Origin: Bradyrhizobium yuanmingense | Lineage (GTDB): Bacteria; Pseudomonadota; Alphaproteobacteria; Rhizobiales; Xanthobacteraceae | Direction of reading: 5' to 3' | Assembly: GCF_900094575.1 (NCBI RefSeq) | Contig: NZ_FMAE01000006.1 | Coordinates: 124,001-188,000, forward strand | DNA: 64,000 nucleotides | Shown here: positions 49,459 through 58,687 of the stretch, in pieces | Position numbering within the stretch: the first letter of the stretch is position 1 | Layout of the letters: every line of letters starts with the position of its first letter | The notes under the pieces: generated by a model | Seen by the model: only the letters and a program-made list of their open reading frames with translations | What the model was told of the DNA's origin: nothing | Databases searched by the model: none | Made by a program: the position numbers and the translations under genes

Positions 49459-50475
49459 TCAGCGCGCACTGAACCTTCGCTCGCGCGCTCTGTATAGATG
49501 ATCGCTGATCAATTGCCGCAGCTTCGCCAGGTCATCGAACTCGAGCTGAACGGCGAACGGCACGATGCCGTCAGGCACGCCTGCGCGGCCGCGCAAGCGT
49601 GCAAGATCCTTTTCCGTGGTCACCAGCGTGAGCTGTTCGCGCTGCGCCTCGGCTGCGAGCGCTGCGATCTCGCCGTCCGAAAACATGTGGTGGTCGGCGA
49701 AGGCGCGCGTGCGAACGACGTCGATCCCGCTCGCACGCAGGGTGCGGAAGAAACGCTCGGGATCGCCGATGCCGGCGAAGGCGAACACCCGCTTGCCGAG
49801 CAGCTGCGCGAGCGAGGCCGCATCCGGCTTCAGGCGCGCGCGCAGCTCGGGCTTGTTCCGCTTCGCGATCTCCGCCGCGACATCGTTGGCGGCATTGCCG
49901 TCGCCGATCAGCACCAGCGCATCGGTGCGCGCGAGCTGCACCGCGAGCGGTGCGCGCAGGGGCCCTGCGGGAAACACCGCGCCGTTGCCAAGGCCGCGCT
50001 CACCGTCGATCACGATCAGCGAGGCGTCCTTGAACAGGCGCGGATTCTGGAAGCCGTCATCCATCAGGATCACGGTGGCGCCTTGCGACTTCGCCAGCGC
50101 GACGCCGTCGAGGCGGTCGCGCGCGACCACGACCGGGACGTCGCGCGCCATCATCATGGGTTCGTCGCCGACGTCGGACGCATCGTGACGCTCGCGGTCG
50201 ACCATCACCGGCCCCTTCAGGCGCCCGCCATAGCCGCGGCTGAGCACGACCGGCGTCTCGCCGAGCTCGCGCAAGAGCTTGGTCAACACCAGCACCGTCG
50301 GCGTCTTGCCGGCACCGCCGACATGGTAGTTGCCGACACAGATCACGGGGATGCCGGCGTCCACGCCCTGGCGCAGCATGCGCCGTGCAGTGATCGCGCC
50401 GTAAAGCGCACCGAGCGGCCATAGCGCGTACGATTGAAGGGAGCGTGGCCGGTACCAAAAGGCCGGCTCACGCAT
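49459..50475 (-). CDS. lpxK: Tetraacyldisaccharide 4'-kinase
   Basis: A 338-residue LpxK that phosphorylates the 4' position of the lipid A precursor. The P-loop is GNYHVGGAGKTPTV (about 48-61), with VVLSRGYGGR, ILMDDGFQNP and the end VTTEKDLARLR. Its start overlaps the end of waaA by eight bases; order waaA-lpxK is the standard lipid A/Kdo pair. It is the last gene of a leftward operon that starts with pmbA. Confidence 0.95.
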   Translation of the reverse strand: MREPAFWYRPRSLQSYALWPLGALYGAITARRMLRQGVDAGIPVICVGNYHVGGAGKTPTVLVLTKLLRELGETPVVLSRGYGGRLKGPVMVDRERHDASDVGDEPMMMARDVPVVVARDRLDGVALAKSQGATVILMDDGFQNPRLFKDASLIVIDGERGLGNGAVFPAGPLRAPLAVQLARTDALVLIGDGNAANDVAAEIAKRNKPELRARLKPDAASLAQLLGKRVFAFAGIGDPERFFRTLRASGIDVVRTRAFADHHMFSDGEIAALAAEAQREQLTLVTTEKDLARLRGRAGVPDGIVPFAVQLEFDDLAKLRQLISDHLYRARERRFSAR

Positions 50476-51784
50476 TGGCGGCCCCCATCTCGATTCGCAA
50501 TTGCAGCAGATACGGCTCGAGCGCGGTCATGGTGCGATCGAGCGCACCGCCAAGCTGCTCGACCACGCCCGCGCCTGCGCGCTGCATCTTGTCGCGCATG
50601 GTGGGATCGGCCAGCAACTGGCCGAGCTGCTTGACCAGCGCCTCCTGCGTGTCGGCTTGCCGCGCCCCGCCGCTGGTATCGAGCGCTTCATAGACGTCGG
50701 CGAAGTTGAACACGTGCGGACCGTGGACGATCGCGGCGCCCAGCTTGATCGCCTCGATCGGGTTCTGCCCGCCATGGTGGATCAGCGATCCGCCCATGAA
50801 CACGATTCCCGAGAGCCGATAGAACAGGCCGAGCTCGCCCATGGTGTCGGCGACATAGACGTCGGTCGTCGCGGTCGGCAGCTCCTCGCGCGAGCGCAAG
50901 CTGGGCTTCAGGCCCGACGCCGTGACGAGGCCTGCAATCGATGAGCCGCGATCCGGGTGCCGCGGCACGATCACGGTGAGAAGCTGCGGGAAGAAGCCGA
51001 CCAGGCTGCGATGCGCCGCGACCAGCATCTCGTCCTCGCCCGGATGGGTCGAGGCCGCGACGATGATCGGACGCCCGCGCGTCATCGCCATCAGCCGTTC
51101 GAGCTTGGCGGGGTCGGCCGGCGGCGCGGGCACGTCGAGCTTGAGATTGCCCGTCGTCGCGACGTCGCGGCCGCCGAGCGCGGCAAAGCGCTCGGCATCT
51201 TTCTTCGACTGCGCAAGACAGATGTCGAACCGCGACAGCAGCGCCGAGATGGTGCCGTGCATGCGGCGCCAGCGCGGGAAGGAACGCGGCGACATCCGCC
51301 CGTTGATCAGCACCATCGGCACCCGGCGCGCCGCGCCGGCGAGGATCAGGTTCGGCCACAAATCGGATTCAATGAACAGCGCCAGCGACGGCTTCCAATG
51401 ATCGAGGAAGCGCGCGACGTAGCGAGGCGAGTCATACGGCACGTATTGATGGATGACGTCGGGGGGAAAGCGTTTTGCGACGACCGCGGCCGAGGTGACC
51501 GTGCCCGAGGTGAGCAGGATGCGCAGATTGAGATCGCGCAGGCGCTCGATCAGGGCGGCCGCCGCCAGGACCTCGCCGACGCTGGCACCATGAATCCAGA
51601 CCAACGGGCCGTGCGGCCGCACGTCGGCGGACAGGCCGCGCCGCTCGCCGACGCGGGCGGGATCCTCCTTGCCCTGTTTCAGCCGCCGCTTGATCAGCGC
51701 CGGCGCGAGCGGCACCAGGCCGGCGGCCAGGCGCCGGTACATCCGCAGCGTGATCGGCAGCGCAATCGGCAGCGACTTAGGCAT
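50468..51784 (-). CDS. waaA: 3-deoxy-D-manno-octulosonic acid transferase (Kdo transferase)
   Basis: A 438-residue WaaA (KdtA), a GT30 enzyme that adds Kdo to lipid IVA. IHGASVGEVLAAAALIERL, TSGTVTSA, FIESDLWPNLI, INGRMSPRSFPRWRR, AASTHPGEDEML and FMGGSLIHHGGQNPIEAI are present. ATG 51784 is chosen, overlapping the DUF374 gene's end by eight bases. The N-terminal membrane helix of E. coli WaaA is represented by LAAGLVPLAPALI. Confidence 0.95.
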   Translation of the reverse strand: MPKSLPIALPITLRMYRRLAAGLVPLAPALIKRRLKQGKEDPARVGERRGLSADVRPHGPLVWIHGASVGEVLAAAALIERLRDLNLRILLTSGTVTSAAVVAKRFPPDVIHQYVPYDSPRYVARFLDHWKPSLALFIESDLWPNLILAGAARRVPMVLINGRMSPRSFPRWRRMHGTISALLSRFDICLAQSKKDAERFAALGGRDVATTGNLKLDVPAPPADPAKLERLMAMTRGRPIIVAASTHPGEDEMLVAAHRSLVGFFPQLLTVIVPRHPDRGSSIAGLVTASGLKPSLRSREELPTATTDVYVADTMGELGLFYRLSGIVFMGGSLIHHGGQNPIEAIKLGAAIVHGPHVFNFADVYEALDTSGGARQADTQEALVKQLGQLLADPTMRDKMQRAGAGVVEQLGGALDRTMTALEPYLLQLRIEMGAANA

Positions 51785-52496
51785 CTTCCGGTCCCGGGCG
51801 GCCGAGCTGCGCATGGGCGCGACGAGTCGCCTCGTTCAACGTGTCTTCCAGCTCCTGCCGCAACGTCTCCATCATAGCGGCGTCGGCATCTGCGGGAACG
51901 TGGATTTCCTTGATGCCGACCACTGCGCCTCGCCCGAACGGCAAATTGATCGTGGTGCGGTCCCAGTTCTTGAGCCGGACGAAGCGGCTGGTCGCCATCG
52001 CGAAAGGCATGATCGGCCGTCCCGATTCCCGTGCCAGCATGATAATGCCGAGCCCGGCCACGCGCGAGCGCTTGGGGACATCGGCGGTCAGCGCGACATT
52101 ACAACCGGCCTGAAGGGTCCGCACCATTTCCTTGAAGGCGCCGACGCCACCTTTGCGGTGAAACGCGCCGCCATGGTCGCCGGAACCGCGGATTGTGCCG
52201 ATCCCGAGCCGCTCGGCGGCGATCGCATTGAACTCGCCGTCGCGGTGCCGGGAGATCAGCACCTTGGCCTGATAGGAGACCTTGTTCCGGTCCTTGATGA
52301 AGGGCGTGAGGAAATGCTGGCCGTGCCAGAACGCGAAGATCGCAGGGAGCTGCGGCTCGACTCGCTCGTAAATGTCGGGCGGATCGAACGTGAAACTGTT
52401 GGTCCGCCAAACCAGACGCAGATATTCGGCCGCCAGGACCCCGACGGCACGCTGAAACCAGCTGCTTCGCAGCGTATTGCGAAGCAGTTTCTTCAA
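51777..52496 (-). CDS. Lysophospholipid acyltransferase-like protein (DUF374)
   Basis: A 239-residue DUF374 protein. FAFWHGQHFLTPFI carries the catalytic-type H-x4-F region near residue 57, RGSGDHGGAFHRKGGVGAFKEMVRTL and ALTADVPKRSR are family signatures, and LARESGRPIMPFA follows. This group is related to LpxL/PlsC acyltransferases and in rhizobia accompanies lipid A genes; transfer of a fatty acyl chain to lipid A is a fair inference. The start is TTG at 52496, overlapping the stop of the DUF4170 gene (TTGA). Confidence 0.85.
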   Translation of the reverse strand: MKKLLRNTLRSSWFQRAVGVLAAEYLRLVWRTNSFTFDPPDIYERVEPQLPAIFAFWHGQHFLTPFIKDRNKVSYQAKVLISRHRDGEFNAIAAERLGIGTIRGSGDHGGAFHRKGGVGAFKEMVRTLQAGCNVALTADVPKRSRVAGLGIIMLARESGRPIMPFAMATSRFVRLKNWDRTTINLPFGRGAVVGIKEIHVPADADAAMMETLRQELEDTLNEATRRAHAQLGRPGPEDA

Positions 52497-52735
52497 CGCG
52501 CCGGTTCTTGATTCGGATCGAGCAGCCGATGCAGGTGGACGATGAAGTAGCGCATCTGCGCGTTGTCGACCGTGCTCTGCGCCTTGGCCCGCCAGGCGGC
52601 GTGGGCGGTGGCATAGTTCGGATACAGGCCAACGATGTCGACCTCGTCCAGATTCTTGAATGTGTTGTGCTCGAGATCGACGAGCTCGCCGCCGATGACG
52701 AGGTGGAGCAGTTGTTGCGGGGCACTATCTGGCAT
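52493..52735 (-). CDS. DUF4170 family protein
   Basis: An 80-residue protein: LLHLVIGGELVDLEHNTFKNL, DIVGLYPNYATAHAAWRAKAQSTVD and MRYFIVHLHRLLDP, the complete DUF4170 pattern. It is a small soluble protein of alphaproteobacteria, nearly always beside lipid A genes; function unknown. ATG 52735 has AGGA eight bases upstream; the frame extends ten codons further. It is followed by DUF374 with overlap. Confidence 0.85.
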   Translation of the reverse strand: MPDSAPQQLLHLVIGGELVDLEHNTFKNLDEVDIVGLYPNYATAHAAWRAKAQSTVDNAQMRYFIVHLHRLLDPNQEPAR

Positions 52736-52796
52736 GAGTTCTGTTCCTAACGGGCTGCCCGGCAAAGCAGTGTTCGAGAAGCACCACGAATGCGCC

Positions 52797-53615
52797 TTAG
52801 GCTATCGGACGGTTGCGAAAATGCGCGACAATGCCCGCATGACGTTCGCGTCCCGCTGCCACCAGCACCCCGTGCGCCACTTCCCGGCGGTTATAGAGGA
52901 TGGGTTCTCCGGAGAGGTCGCTCATCCTACCATCCGCTTCCTGCACGATCAAATCGGCCGCCGCAAGATCCCAATCATGGCTGTTGCCGCCCGCAAATGC
53001 CGCATCCAGCGCGCCATCGGCGACCCGGCACAGCCGCAGCGCCAGCGAGCCGATCCGCCGGTGCAGCTTGATCTCGCCGAGTGACGGCTTCAGCCGCTCG
53101 ACCAGCGGCTTCGGGCCGGCGACGCGGGCGAAGTCGAGTTCGGATCCGCCTGTCGCGCGCACCGGTTTGTCGTTGAGCGTCGTGCCCTTGCCGCGCACCG
53201 CGAAGAAGAATTCGTCGCTGGCCGGGGCGAATACGGCGGCGAGCACCGGCGAAGCGTCCGCCACCAGCGCCACGCTGACGCACCATTCGTCATGGCCGCC
53301 GAGATAATTGCGCGTGCCGTCGATGGGATCGACGATCCAGGTCAGCCGCCGCGACAGCCGCGCCGCATCGTCGGCGCTCTCCTCGGACAGCCAGCCATAT
53401 TCGGGCGTCGCAGCACGCAGGCGCGATTCGAGCAGATCGTTGACGGCGATGTCGGCCTCCGACACCGGCGAGGACGCGCCCTTGGTCCACTTCCTCAGCT
53501 CGGTGCGGAACATCGACTGCGCCAGCGCGCCCGCCTCCCGCACCGTGTCCTTCAGCAGCGCCGCGTCGCGGGTCAGGAGGGTGTGGTCGAGAGAATGCGC
53601 GTCAGCGTCCGCCAA
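52797..53615 (-). CDS. Inositol monophosphatase family protein, 3'(2'),5'-bisphosphate nucleotidase (CysQ) type
   Basis: A 272-residue Mg-dependent phosphatase. SPVSEADIAVNDLLES, WLSEES, WIVDPIDGTRNYLGG and HDWDLAAADLIVQEADG supply the metal and lithium-sensitive motifs of the IMPase fold. CysQ-type enzymes recycle adenosine 3',5'-bisphosphate; the exact substrate here is not proven. TTG 53615 is used, with GAGGG seven bases before it, and it overlaps pmbA by 14 bases. Membership in the lipid A operon is by position. Confidence 0.88.
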   Translation of the reverse strand: MADADAHSLDHTLLTRDAALLKDTVREAGALAQSMFRTELRKWTKGASSPVSEADIAVNDLLESRLRAATPEYGWLSEESADDAARLSRRLTWIVDPIDGTRNYLGGHDEWCVSVALVADASPVLAAVFAPASDEFFFAVRGKGTTLNDKPVRATGGSELDFARVAGPKPLVERLKPSLGEIKLHRRIGSLALRLCRVADGALDAAFAGGNSHDWDLAAADLIVQEADGRMSDLSGEPILYNRREVAHGVLVAAGRERHAGIVAHFRNRPIA

Positions 53616-54993
53616 GCGTCAAACCCTCGATGCGCACCGTCGGCGCATTGATGCCGTAGCGGAATTCGAGATTGTTCGCAGGCTGCATCGACCTGAAGAT
53701 CTCGAACAGATGGCCGGCGATCGTCACCTCGCTGACGGGATAGGTGATCTCGCCGTTCTCGATCCAGAAGCCGGAGGCGCCGCGGCTGTAATCGCCGGTG
53801 ACGCCGTTGACGCCGGAGCCGATCAGGTCGGTGACGTAGAAGCCCTGCTTGATGTCGGCGATCAGCTCGGCCGGCGTTGCAGAGCCGGGCTCGAGATGCA
53901 GATTGTACGGCCCCGGCGAAGGCGAGGAGGACACGCCGCGATGGGCGTGACCGGTGGTGGTGAGGCCGAGCTCGCGCGCGGTGGCACAGTCGAGCAGCCA
54001 AGTCGTCAACACGCCGTCGTCGACCAGCGCGGTCCGCTTCACCGCGACGCCTTCGGCATCGAAGGTCTGCGAGCGCAGCCCGCGCTTGCGCAGGGGATCG
54101 TCGATGATGCGGATGTTCTTCGCAAACAGCTGCTGGCCGAGCTTGTCCTTCAGGAAGCTGGTCTTGCGCGCGATCGAGGCGCCGTTGATGGCGCCGACGA
54201 GATGGCCGACCAGCGAGCCGGCGACGCGCGGATCGAACACCACCGGGACCTTGCAGGTCTCGACCTTGCGCGGATTGTAGCGCGCCACGGTGCGCTCGCC
54301 GGCGGAGCGGCCGACGACCTCCGGCGACAGCAGATCGGCGCCATGCGGCGCCGAGGTGAAGTCGTAGTCGCGCTCCATGCCGGTGCCTTCGCCCGATATG
54401 GCGGTGGCGGAGATGCCCTGGCTGGAGCGCAGATAGGAGCCGTGGAAGCCGGTCGAGGTGACGAGCACCATGCCGCCGATGCCGGATGAGGCCGAGGCGC
54501 CGCCGGACTTGGTCACGCCCTTGACGCCGAGCGCGGCAGCTTCGGCCGCGAGCGCGCGGCGCTCGAGCTCGGTCGTCGTGGGCACGGCGGGATCGAGCAG
54601 GTCGAGATCGGGAAAGTCGCGCGCGAGCAGCGCGGGATCGGCAAGGCCGACATATTTGTCGTCGGGCGCGACGCGCGCCATCGCAACCGCACGCTCGGCG
54701 AGCTTGGTGACGGCATCGCCGCTGACGTCGTTGGTGGAGACCACCGCCTGACGCTGACCGACCAGCACGCGCAGACCGACATCGTCGCCCTCGGACCGCT
54801 CGGATTCCTCGACGCGTCCGTCGCGGACCTCGACGCCCTGCGAGACACCGCGCACCGCAACCGCGTCGGCCGCATCCGCGCCGGCGCGCTTGGCCGCCTC
54901 GACCAGCCGCTGCGCGAGATCGGAGAGCGCGGACTGATCGAACAGGTCGCGATTGGCGGAAGGCGAAAGCGTCGGGCTTGGTGAAGAGTTCAC
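53602..54993 (-). CDS. pmbA: Metalloprotease PmbA/TldE
   Basis: A 463-residue TldE (PmbA) from GTG 54993 with AGGA eight bases upstream. GVEVRDGRVEESERSEGDDVGLRV, TSTGFHGSY, VVFDPRVAGSLVGHL and GVSSSPSPGPYNLHLEPG are family signatures, as is GDYSRGASGFWIENGEITYPV at the end. It forms a heterodimer with TldD, which carries the HExxxH zinc site; TldE itself lacks one, as here. It acts in peptide maturation and CcdA antitoxin degradation. It is the first gene of the leftward operon. Confidence 0.94.
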   Translation of the reverse strand: MNSSPSPTLSPSANRDLFDQSALSDLAQRLVEAAKRAGADAADAVAVRGVSQGVEVRDGRVEESERSEGDDVGLRVLVGQRQAVVSTNDVSGDAVTKLAERAVAMARVAPDDKYVGLADPALLARDFPDLDLLDPAVPTTTELERRALAAEAAALGVKGVTKSGGASASSGIGGMVLVTSTGFHGSYLRSSQGISATAISGEGTGMERDYDFTSAPHGADLLSPEVVGRSAGERTVARYNPRKVETCKVPVVFDPRVAGSLVGHLVGAINGASIARKTSFLKDKLGQQLFAKNIRIIDDPLRKRGLRSQTFDAEGVAVKRTALVDDGVLTTWLLDCATARELGLTTTGHAHRGVSSSPSPGPYNLHLEPGSATPAELIADIKQGFYVTDLIGSGVNGVTGDYSRGASGFWIENGEITYPVSEVTIAGHLFEIFRSMQPANNLEFRYGINAPTVRIEGLTLGGR

Positions 54994-55257
54994 GAACGAA
55001 ATCCTGTTGGGGCGGGGTTCGGGACCGGAACCCACAGATGTGCCCTGATAGCGCGGACTTCAAGCATTTTCAGCCCGCCAAAAGCTCAGATTCGCGACGT
55101 CGGCGCAACGTCTCGTCAATCATGCACGCCAAGGTCTTGTCAATCATGAGGAGCGAGTGACGGTGGGTTAACCAGCCTTTTTAAGCGGTTTCGGACCGCC
55201 CGGCGCTAAGGTCCTCGCATCGACCGGGAACATAATCCTGGCGGGGAGAACGAAGCC

Positions 55258-55776
55258 GTGAGGCGTCAAACAGCAACATGCGGGGTCCACCCCGCCGGGT
55301 CGAGCCGCTCCCTGCGGCTCGACCCTCTTTCCCTTCCGGTCCGCTTCGATGCGCATGATCCGCGCGCCGACGGACATGTCAGGCAGATCGAGCTTCATCG
55401 CGAGCGTGTCGTGCTGCGCCGTGCCGTGCGCGGCATGCAGATGGCGATCAACGTGCGCGTCGCCGACTTCACCGGCGTTGCGCTCCGCGGCAATGACGAG
55501 ACGCAGACGCTCGTCCTCGTGCATCGCGATCCTTCGCTGTCCATCCCGCTACTGATCAGCGCGGACGCGGACGAGATCGCGCAGGCCTGGGCGATCTGGA
55601 GCGAGATCTTTGCGCTGCCGCAGCTCGACGAAGGCGCGCGCAAACCCGCACCGCGCCGCCGCCGCGCCAATGCGATCCGCGCCCGCCGTCCGAAATTCTT
55701 GATGCGCCGGCGCACCGCAATGGCGCGCGAGCTGCCGGTTCATCAGGGCGAGCGCGAGATCATCGCGAGGAATTAG
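55258..55776 (+). CDS. DUF6101-like protein
   Basis: A 172-residue protein from GTG 55258, with GGGGAG in the leader. It has PAGSSRSLRLDPLSLPVRFDA, HRERVVLRRAVRGMQMAINV, TQTLVLVHRDPSLSIPLLI, then a helix and a strongly basic patch (PAPRRRRANAIRARRPKF), possibly for nucleic acid or phospholipid contact. It fits a Bradyrhizobiaceae family listed as DUF6101; function unknown. It is divergent from pmbA and ends before a dispersed repeat. Confidence 0.65.
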   Translation: MRRQTATCGVHPAGSSRSLRLDPLSLPVRFDAHDPRADGHVRQIELHRERVVLRRAVRGMQMAINVRVADFTGVALRGNDETQTLVLVHRDPSLSIPLLISADADEIAQAWAIWSEIFALPQLDEGARKPAPRRRRANAIRARRPKFLMRRRTAMARELPVHQGEREIIARN

Positions 55777-55793
55777 GCGGCAATCACAGGTGT

Positions 55794-55885
55794 CGTAGGG
55801 TGGGTTAGCCCGAAGGGCGTAACCCACCTATTGCTTTCCCCTCGGATAGAAGTTGGTGGATTACGCTTCGCTAATCCACCCTACG
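55794..55885. repeat. Dispersed repeat (cgtagggtgggttagc family), second copy
   Basis: Left arm gtagggtgggttagcccg and right arm gcttcgctaatccaccctac, a relative of the element at 27333-27423. It fills the gap between the DUF6101-like gene and the end of the leftward ubiA gene, ten bases from the latter. Confidence 0.8.
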
Positions 55886-55895
55886 CATTTTCGCG

Positions 55896-56828
55896 TCACG
55901 CCGCTCGCATCATCGCGTCCGCGAGCAATCCCGCAAACAGCAACAGGCCCGCATGCTTGTTCGACTTGAACAGGCGAAGGCAGAGCGCGCCATCGGCGAT
56001 ATTTAGCCGCACGATCTGCCACACCAGATGCGCGGCGAAGGCGGCAAGCCCAAGCCAGGCCGGCCAGCGCGCTTCGCCAGATGCCAGCGCGACGCCGATC
56101 AGCATCACCGCGAGCCCGTAGAACAGGACCAGCGCCTGGCGCGTATGCGCGCCGAACAGGCGCGCGGTCGACTTGATGCCGATCAACGCGTCGTCCTCAG
56201 TGTCCTGATGCGCGTAGATGGTGTCATAGCCGATCACCCAGGAGATCGCGCCGGCATAGAGCACGAGCGCGGTGGCGTCGATGCGGCCGAAGGTGACGGC
56301 AAACCCCATCAACGCGCCCCAGGAGAAGGCGAGCCCGAGCACGATCTGCGGCCACCAGGTGATGCGCTTCATGAAGGGATAGATCGCGACGATCAGGAGT
56401 GAGGCGATGCCCGTTGCAATCGCGAAGCGGTTGAACTGCAGCAGCACCGCAAGACCGACCAGCGCCTGCGCGACCATGAAGACCAGCGCCTGCCTGGTGG
56501 TCACCTGCCCCGACGGCAGCGGCCGCGAGCGCGTGCGCTCGACCTTGCCGTCGAGGTCGCGATCGGTGATGTCGTTCCAGGTGCAGCCGGCCCCGCGCAT
56601 GACGAAAGCGCCGATGAAGAACAGCACGATGGTGAGCGGCAGGCCGCGAACGTCATGCGCCATGCCGGCGGCCAGCGCCGCCGACCACCAGCATGGCATC
56701 AGGAGAAGCCAGGAGCCGATCGGGCGATCGAAGCGGGACAGGCGCAGGTAAGGCCGCGCCCAATGCGGCGCGAGCGTATCGACCCAGTTGCCGGTGGAAT
56801 CGGCAACGCGGGCGGATGTATCGCTCAT
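55896..56828 (-). CDS. ubiA: 4-hydroxybenzoate polyprenyltransferase
   Basis: A 310-residue UbiA that prenylates 4-hydroxybenzoate in ubiquinone synthesis. The first Asp-rich motif is NDITDRDLDGKVERT near residue 85 and the second is GYDTIYAHQDTEDD near 200; these bind the prenyl diphosphate through Mg. RPIGSWLLLMPCWWSA precedes the first motif, and eight to nine membrane helices are evident. Its start overlaps the end of the upstream gene by four bases (ATGA), so it is co-translated with that exported protein. Confidence 0.95.
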   Translation of the reverse strand: MSDTSARVADSTGNWVDTLAPHWARPYLRLSRFDRPIGSWLLLMPCWWSAALAAGMAHDVRGLPLTIVLFFIGAFVMRGAGCTWNDITDRDLDGKVERTRSRPLPSGQVTTRQALVFMVAQALVGLAVLLQFNRFAIATGIASLLIVAIYPFMKRITWWPQIVLGLAFSWGALMGFAVTFGRIDATALVLYAGAISWVIGYDTIYAHQDTEDDALIGIKSTARLFGAHTRQALVLFYGLAVMLIGVALASGEARWPAWLGLAAFAAHLVWQIVRLNIADGALCLRLFKSNKHAGLLLFAGLLADAMMRAA

Positions 56829-57487
56829 CGGGTCAGGACGTTGCCGTTGAGCGTATCGAAGGTGCTGCCGCCCTTCTTGCCGGCGTTAGCCTCGGGCGCG
56901 GAGCCAGAGCCCAGCACCTCGCTCAGCGACGGACCGGCCGGACCGCGCGGCTGGTTCTGCATCTGTTGCGCGACGTTGCAGACCTTCGTCGCCATGGCCT
57001 CGGTGTTCTTGTGACCTTCCTTCAGCTGCGCACCGATCTGGGGCGGGATTCCGCATTTGGCGGCATTGGTCTCGATGTACTTGATCATCTTGACTTCAGC
57101 CTGGCTGAAATTGCGGATCAGCTTGCAGGCCTCGTCCGGTTGCGCGCGACGATCGCTCGCGGCCTTGATCAGCTTGCCGCGCTTCTCGGCTTCCTCGCGC
57201 AGCGGAATGAATGCCTTCATGCAGTCCTCGCCGGGACCGGCCTGCGTCGGGGGAGCCGCGCTGAAGGCGCCGGCGCCACCGATCGGGGCAGCACCGTTCA
57301 CGGGAAAGGACGATTGCGGCGCCGCACCGAGCGAAGCAGCGGGTGCCGAACCGTTAACCGGAGGAAATGGGGAATTGGCGGCAGGCTGGTTGGGCAGCGG
57401 CGCCGGGAACGCGCTTTGCGCAGACGCGCCCGCAGCACCCATGACCACCATGGCGGCAGTGATCGGAACCATCAAATGGCGGATCAT
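56825..57487 (-). CDS. Exported hypothetical protein upstream of ubiA
   Basis: A 220-residue protein from ATG 57487. The signal peptide (HLMVPITAAMVVMGAAGASAQ) is followed by a Pro/Ala/Asn-rich repeat-like region (FPPVNGSAPAAS, SFPVNGAAPIGG) and then a helical domain with GEDCMKAFIPLREEAEKRGK, DEACKLIRNFSQAEVKMIKYIETNAAKCGIPPQI and KVCNVAQQMQ. The four cysteines probably pair. The second half matches a family of rhizobial secreted proteins of unknown role. It overlaps ubiA. Confidence 0.75.
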   Translation of the reverse strand: MIRHLMVPITAAMVVMGAAGASAQSAFPAPLPNQPAANSPFPPVNGSAPAASLGAAPQSSFPVNGAAPIGGAGAFSAAPPTQAGPGEDCMKAFIPLREEAEKRGKLIKAASDRRAQPDEACKLIRNFSQAEVKMIKYIETNAAKCGIPPQIGAQLKEGHKNTEAMATKVCNVAQQMQNQPRGPAGPSLSEVLGSGSAPEANAGKKGGSTFDTLNGNVLTR

Positions 57488-57695
57488 CAAGACAGTCTCT
57501 CCGGCAGGAGCTTACGGGTTCAGGGCTTCCCAATTGAAGCGCGACCAGCATGTTCGCGTTTTTACGATTCCCGCCGGCGCTTAACAACCCGTGGAATAGG
57601 GCGAGAGCGCGGCGCTGGGACGCACCAGTTCGGCAATATTTACCCCCGAAATGGCGCCTTTCGGTTAAGAACGGCCGGTAATCGGATCCCAAGCG

Positions 57696-58451
57696 ATGCC
57701 TTCCCACGATTTTCGCGCCCCCCGCCTGTTCGTCGATGCCCCCCTGGCCCAGGACGCCAGGGTGCCGCTCGACCGCGACCAGAGCAACTATCTCGGCAAT
57801 GTGCTGCGGCTGGCGGCCGGGGCCGAGGTCCTGGCCTTCAACGGCAGGGATGGCGAGTGGCAGGCCGCCATCGAGGGCCGCAAGCGGCCGGACGGCCTCG
57901 TGATCCTGCAGCAGACCCGGCCCCAGGACCATCTCGCCGACCTCACTTACGTCTTTGCCCCGCTCAAACATGCCCGGCTGGACTACATGGTGCAGAAGGC
58001 CATCGAGATGGGCGCCGCCGCCCTGCAGCCGGTGCTGACCCGGTTCACCCAGGCGTCCCGGGTGAACACCGAGCGGATGCGCGCCAATGTGGTCGAGGCG
58101 GCCGAACAATGCGGCATCCTCAGCATCGCCAGCGTGGCCGAGCCGGTGCCGCTGGAGCGCTTCCTGAGCCAGCGGCCCGCCGACCGCCTGCTGATCTTCT
58201 GCGACGAGGCGGCGGAGGTCCAGAATCCCATTCAGAACCTGCAAGGCGCGCGCGAGGTCGGACGCGGTATCGACGTGCTGATCGGCCCCGAGGGCGGTTT
58301 TGCCGAGGAAGAGCGGGCGCTGTTGCTGCGCCAGCCCAAAATCCTGCGGCTGGCGCTCGGCCCCCGCATCATGCGGGCGGACACCGCCGCGGTCGCCGCC
58401 CTGGCGCTGGTGCAAGCGGTGCTGGGGGATTGGAGCGGAAAGGCCAGCTAA
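57696..58451 (+). CDS. rsmE: 16S rRNA (uracil(1498)-N3)-methyltransferase
   Basis: A 251-residue RsmE. The N-terminal PUA-like part has RVPLDRDQSNYLGNVLRL; the SPOUT knot domain has IGPEGGFAEEE and LGPRIMRADTAAVAALALVQ, the SAM-binding end of the family. It methylates U1498 in the decoding centre. It is divergent from the exported protein gene and followed by a dispersed repeat. Confidence 0.95.
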   Translation: MPSHDFRAPRLFVDAPLAQDARVPLDRDQSNYLGNVLRLAAGAEVLAFNGRDGEWQAAIEGRKRPDGLVILQQTRPQDHLADLTYVFAPLKHARLDYMVQKAIEMGAAALQPVLTRFTQASRVNTERMRANVVEAAEQCGILSIASVAEPVPLERFLSQRPADRLLIFCDEAAEVQNPIQNLQGAREVGRGIDVLIGPEGGFAEEERALLLRQPKILRLALGPRIMRADTAAVAALALVQAVLGDWSGKAS

Positions 58452-58477
58452 CTTCGTCAGCGGTGCAAACGCATGGC

Positions 58478-58565
58478 GTCGTCATGCCCGGGCTTGTCCC
58501 GGGCATCCACGTCCTTTGCGCCGGAGGGCAAGGCGTGGACGGCCGGGACAAGCCCGGCCATGACG
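58478..58565. repeat. Dispersed repeat (gtcatgcccgggcttgtccc family)
   Basis: gtcatgcccgggcttgtccc at 58481 and gggacaagcccggccatgac ending at 58564 form an imperfect hairpin with a 40-base centre. It is related to the element at 15022-15154, and lies 26 bases after rsmE, where it may serve as a terminator. Confidence 0.85.
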
Positions 58566-58687
58566 AATGAGCCACCCGTTAAGCGATTGATCCTTTGGAG
58601 GTCGAAACCGCTGTCGGGCCATGCTAAGGGCTGCGCCAATTCGCCTCCCCTTGCCTGCCCGGTTCCGCCGGGCGATGGACCGCAGAG

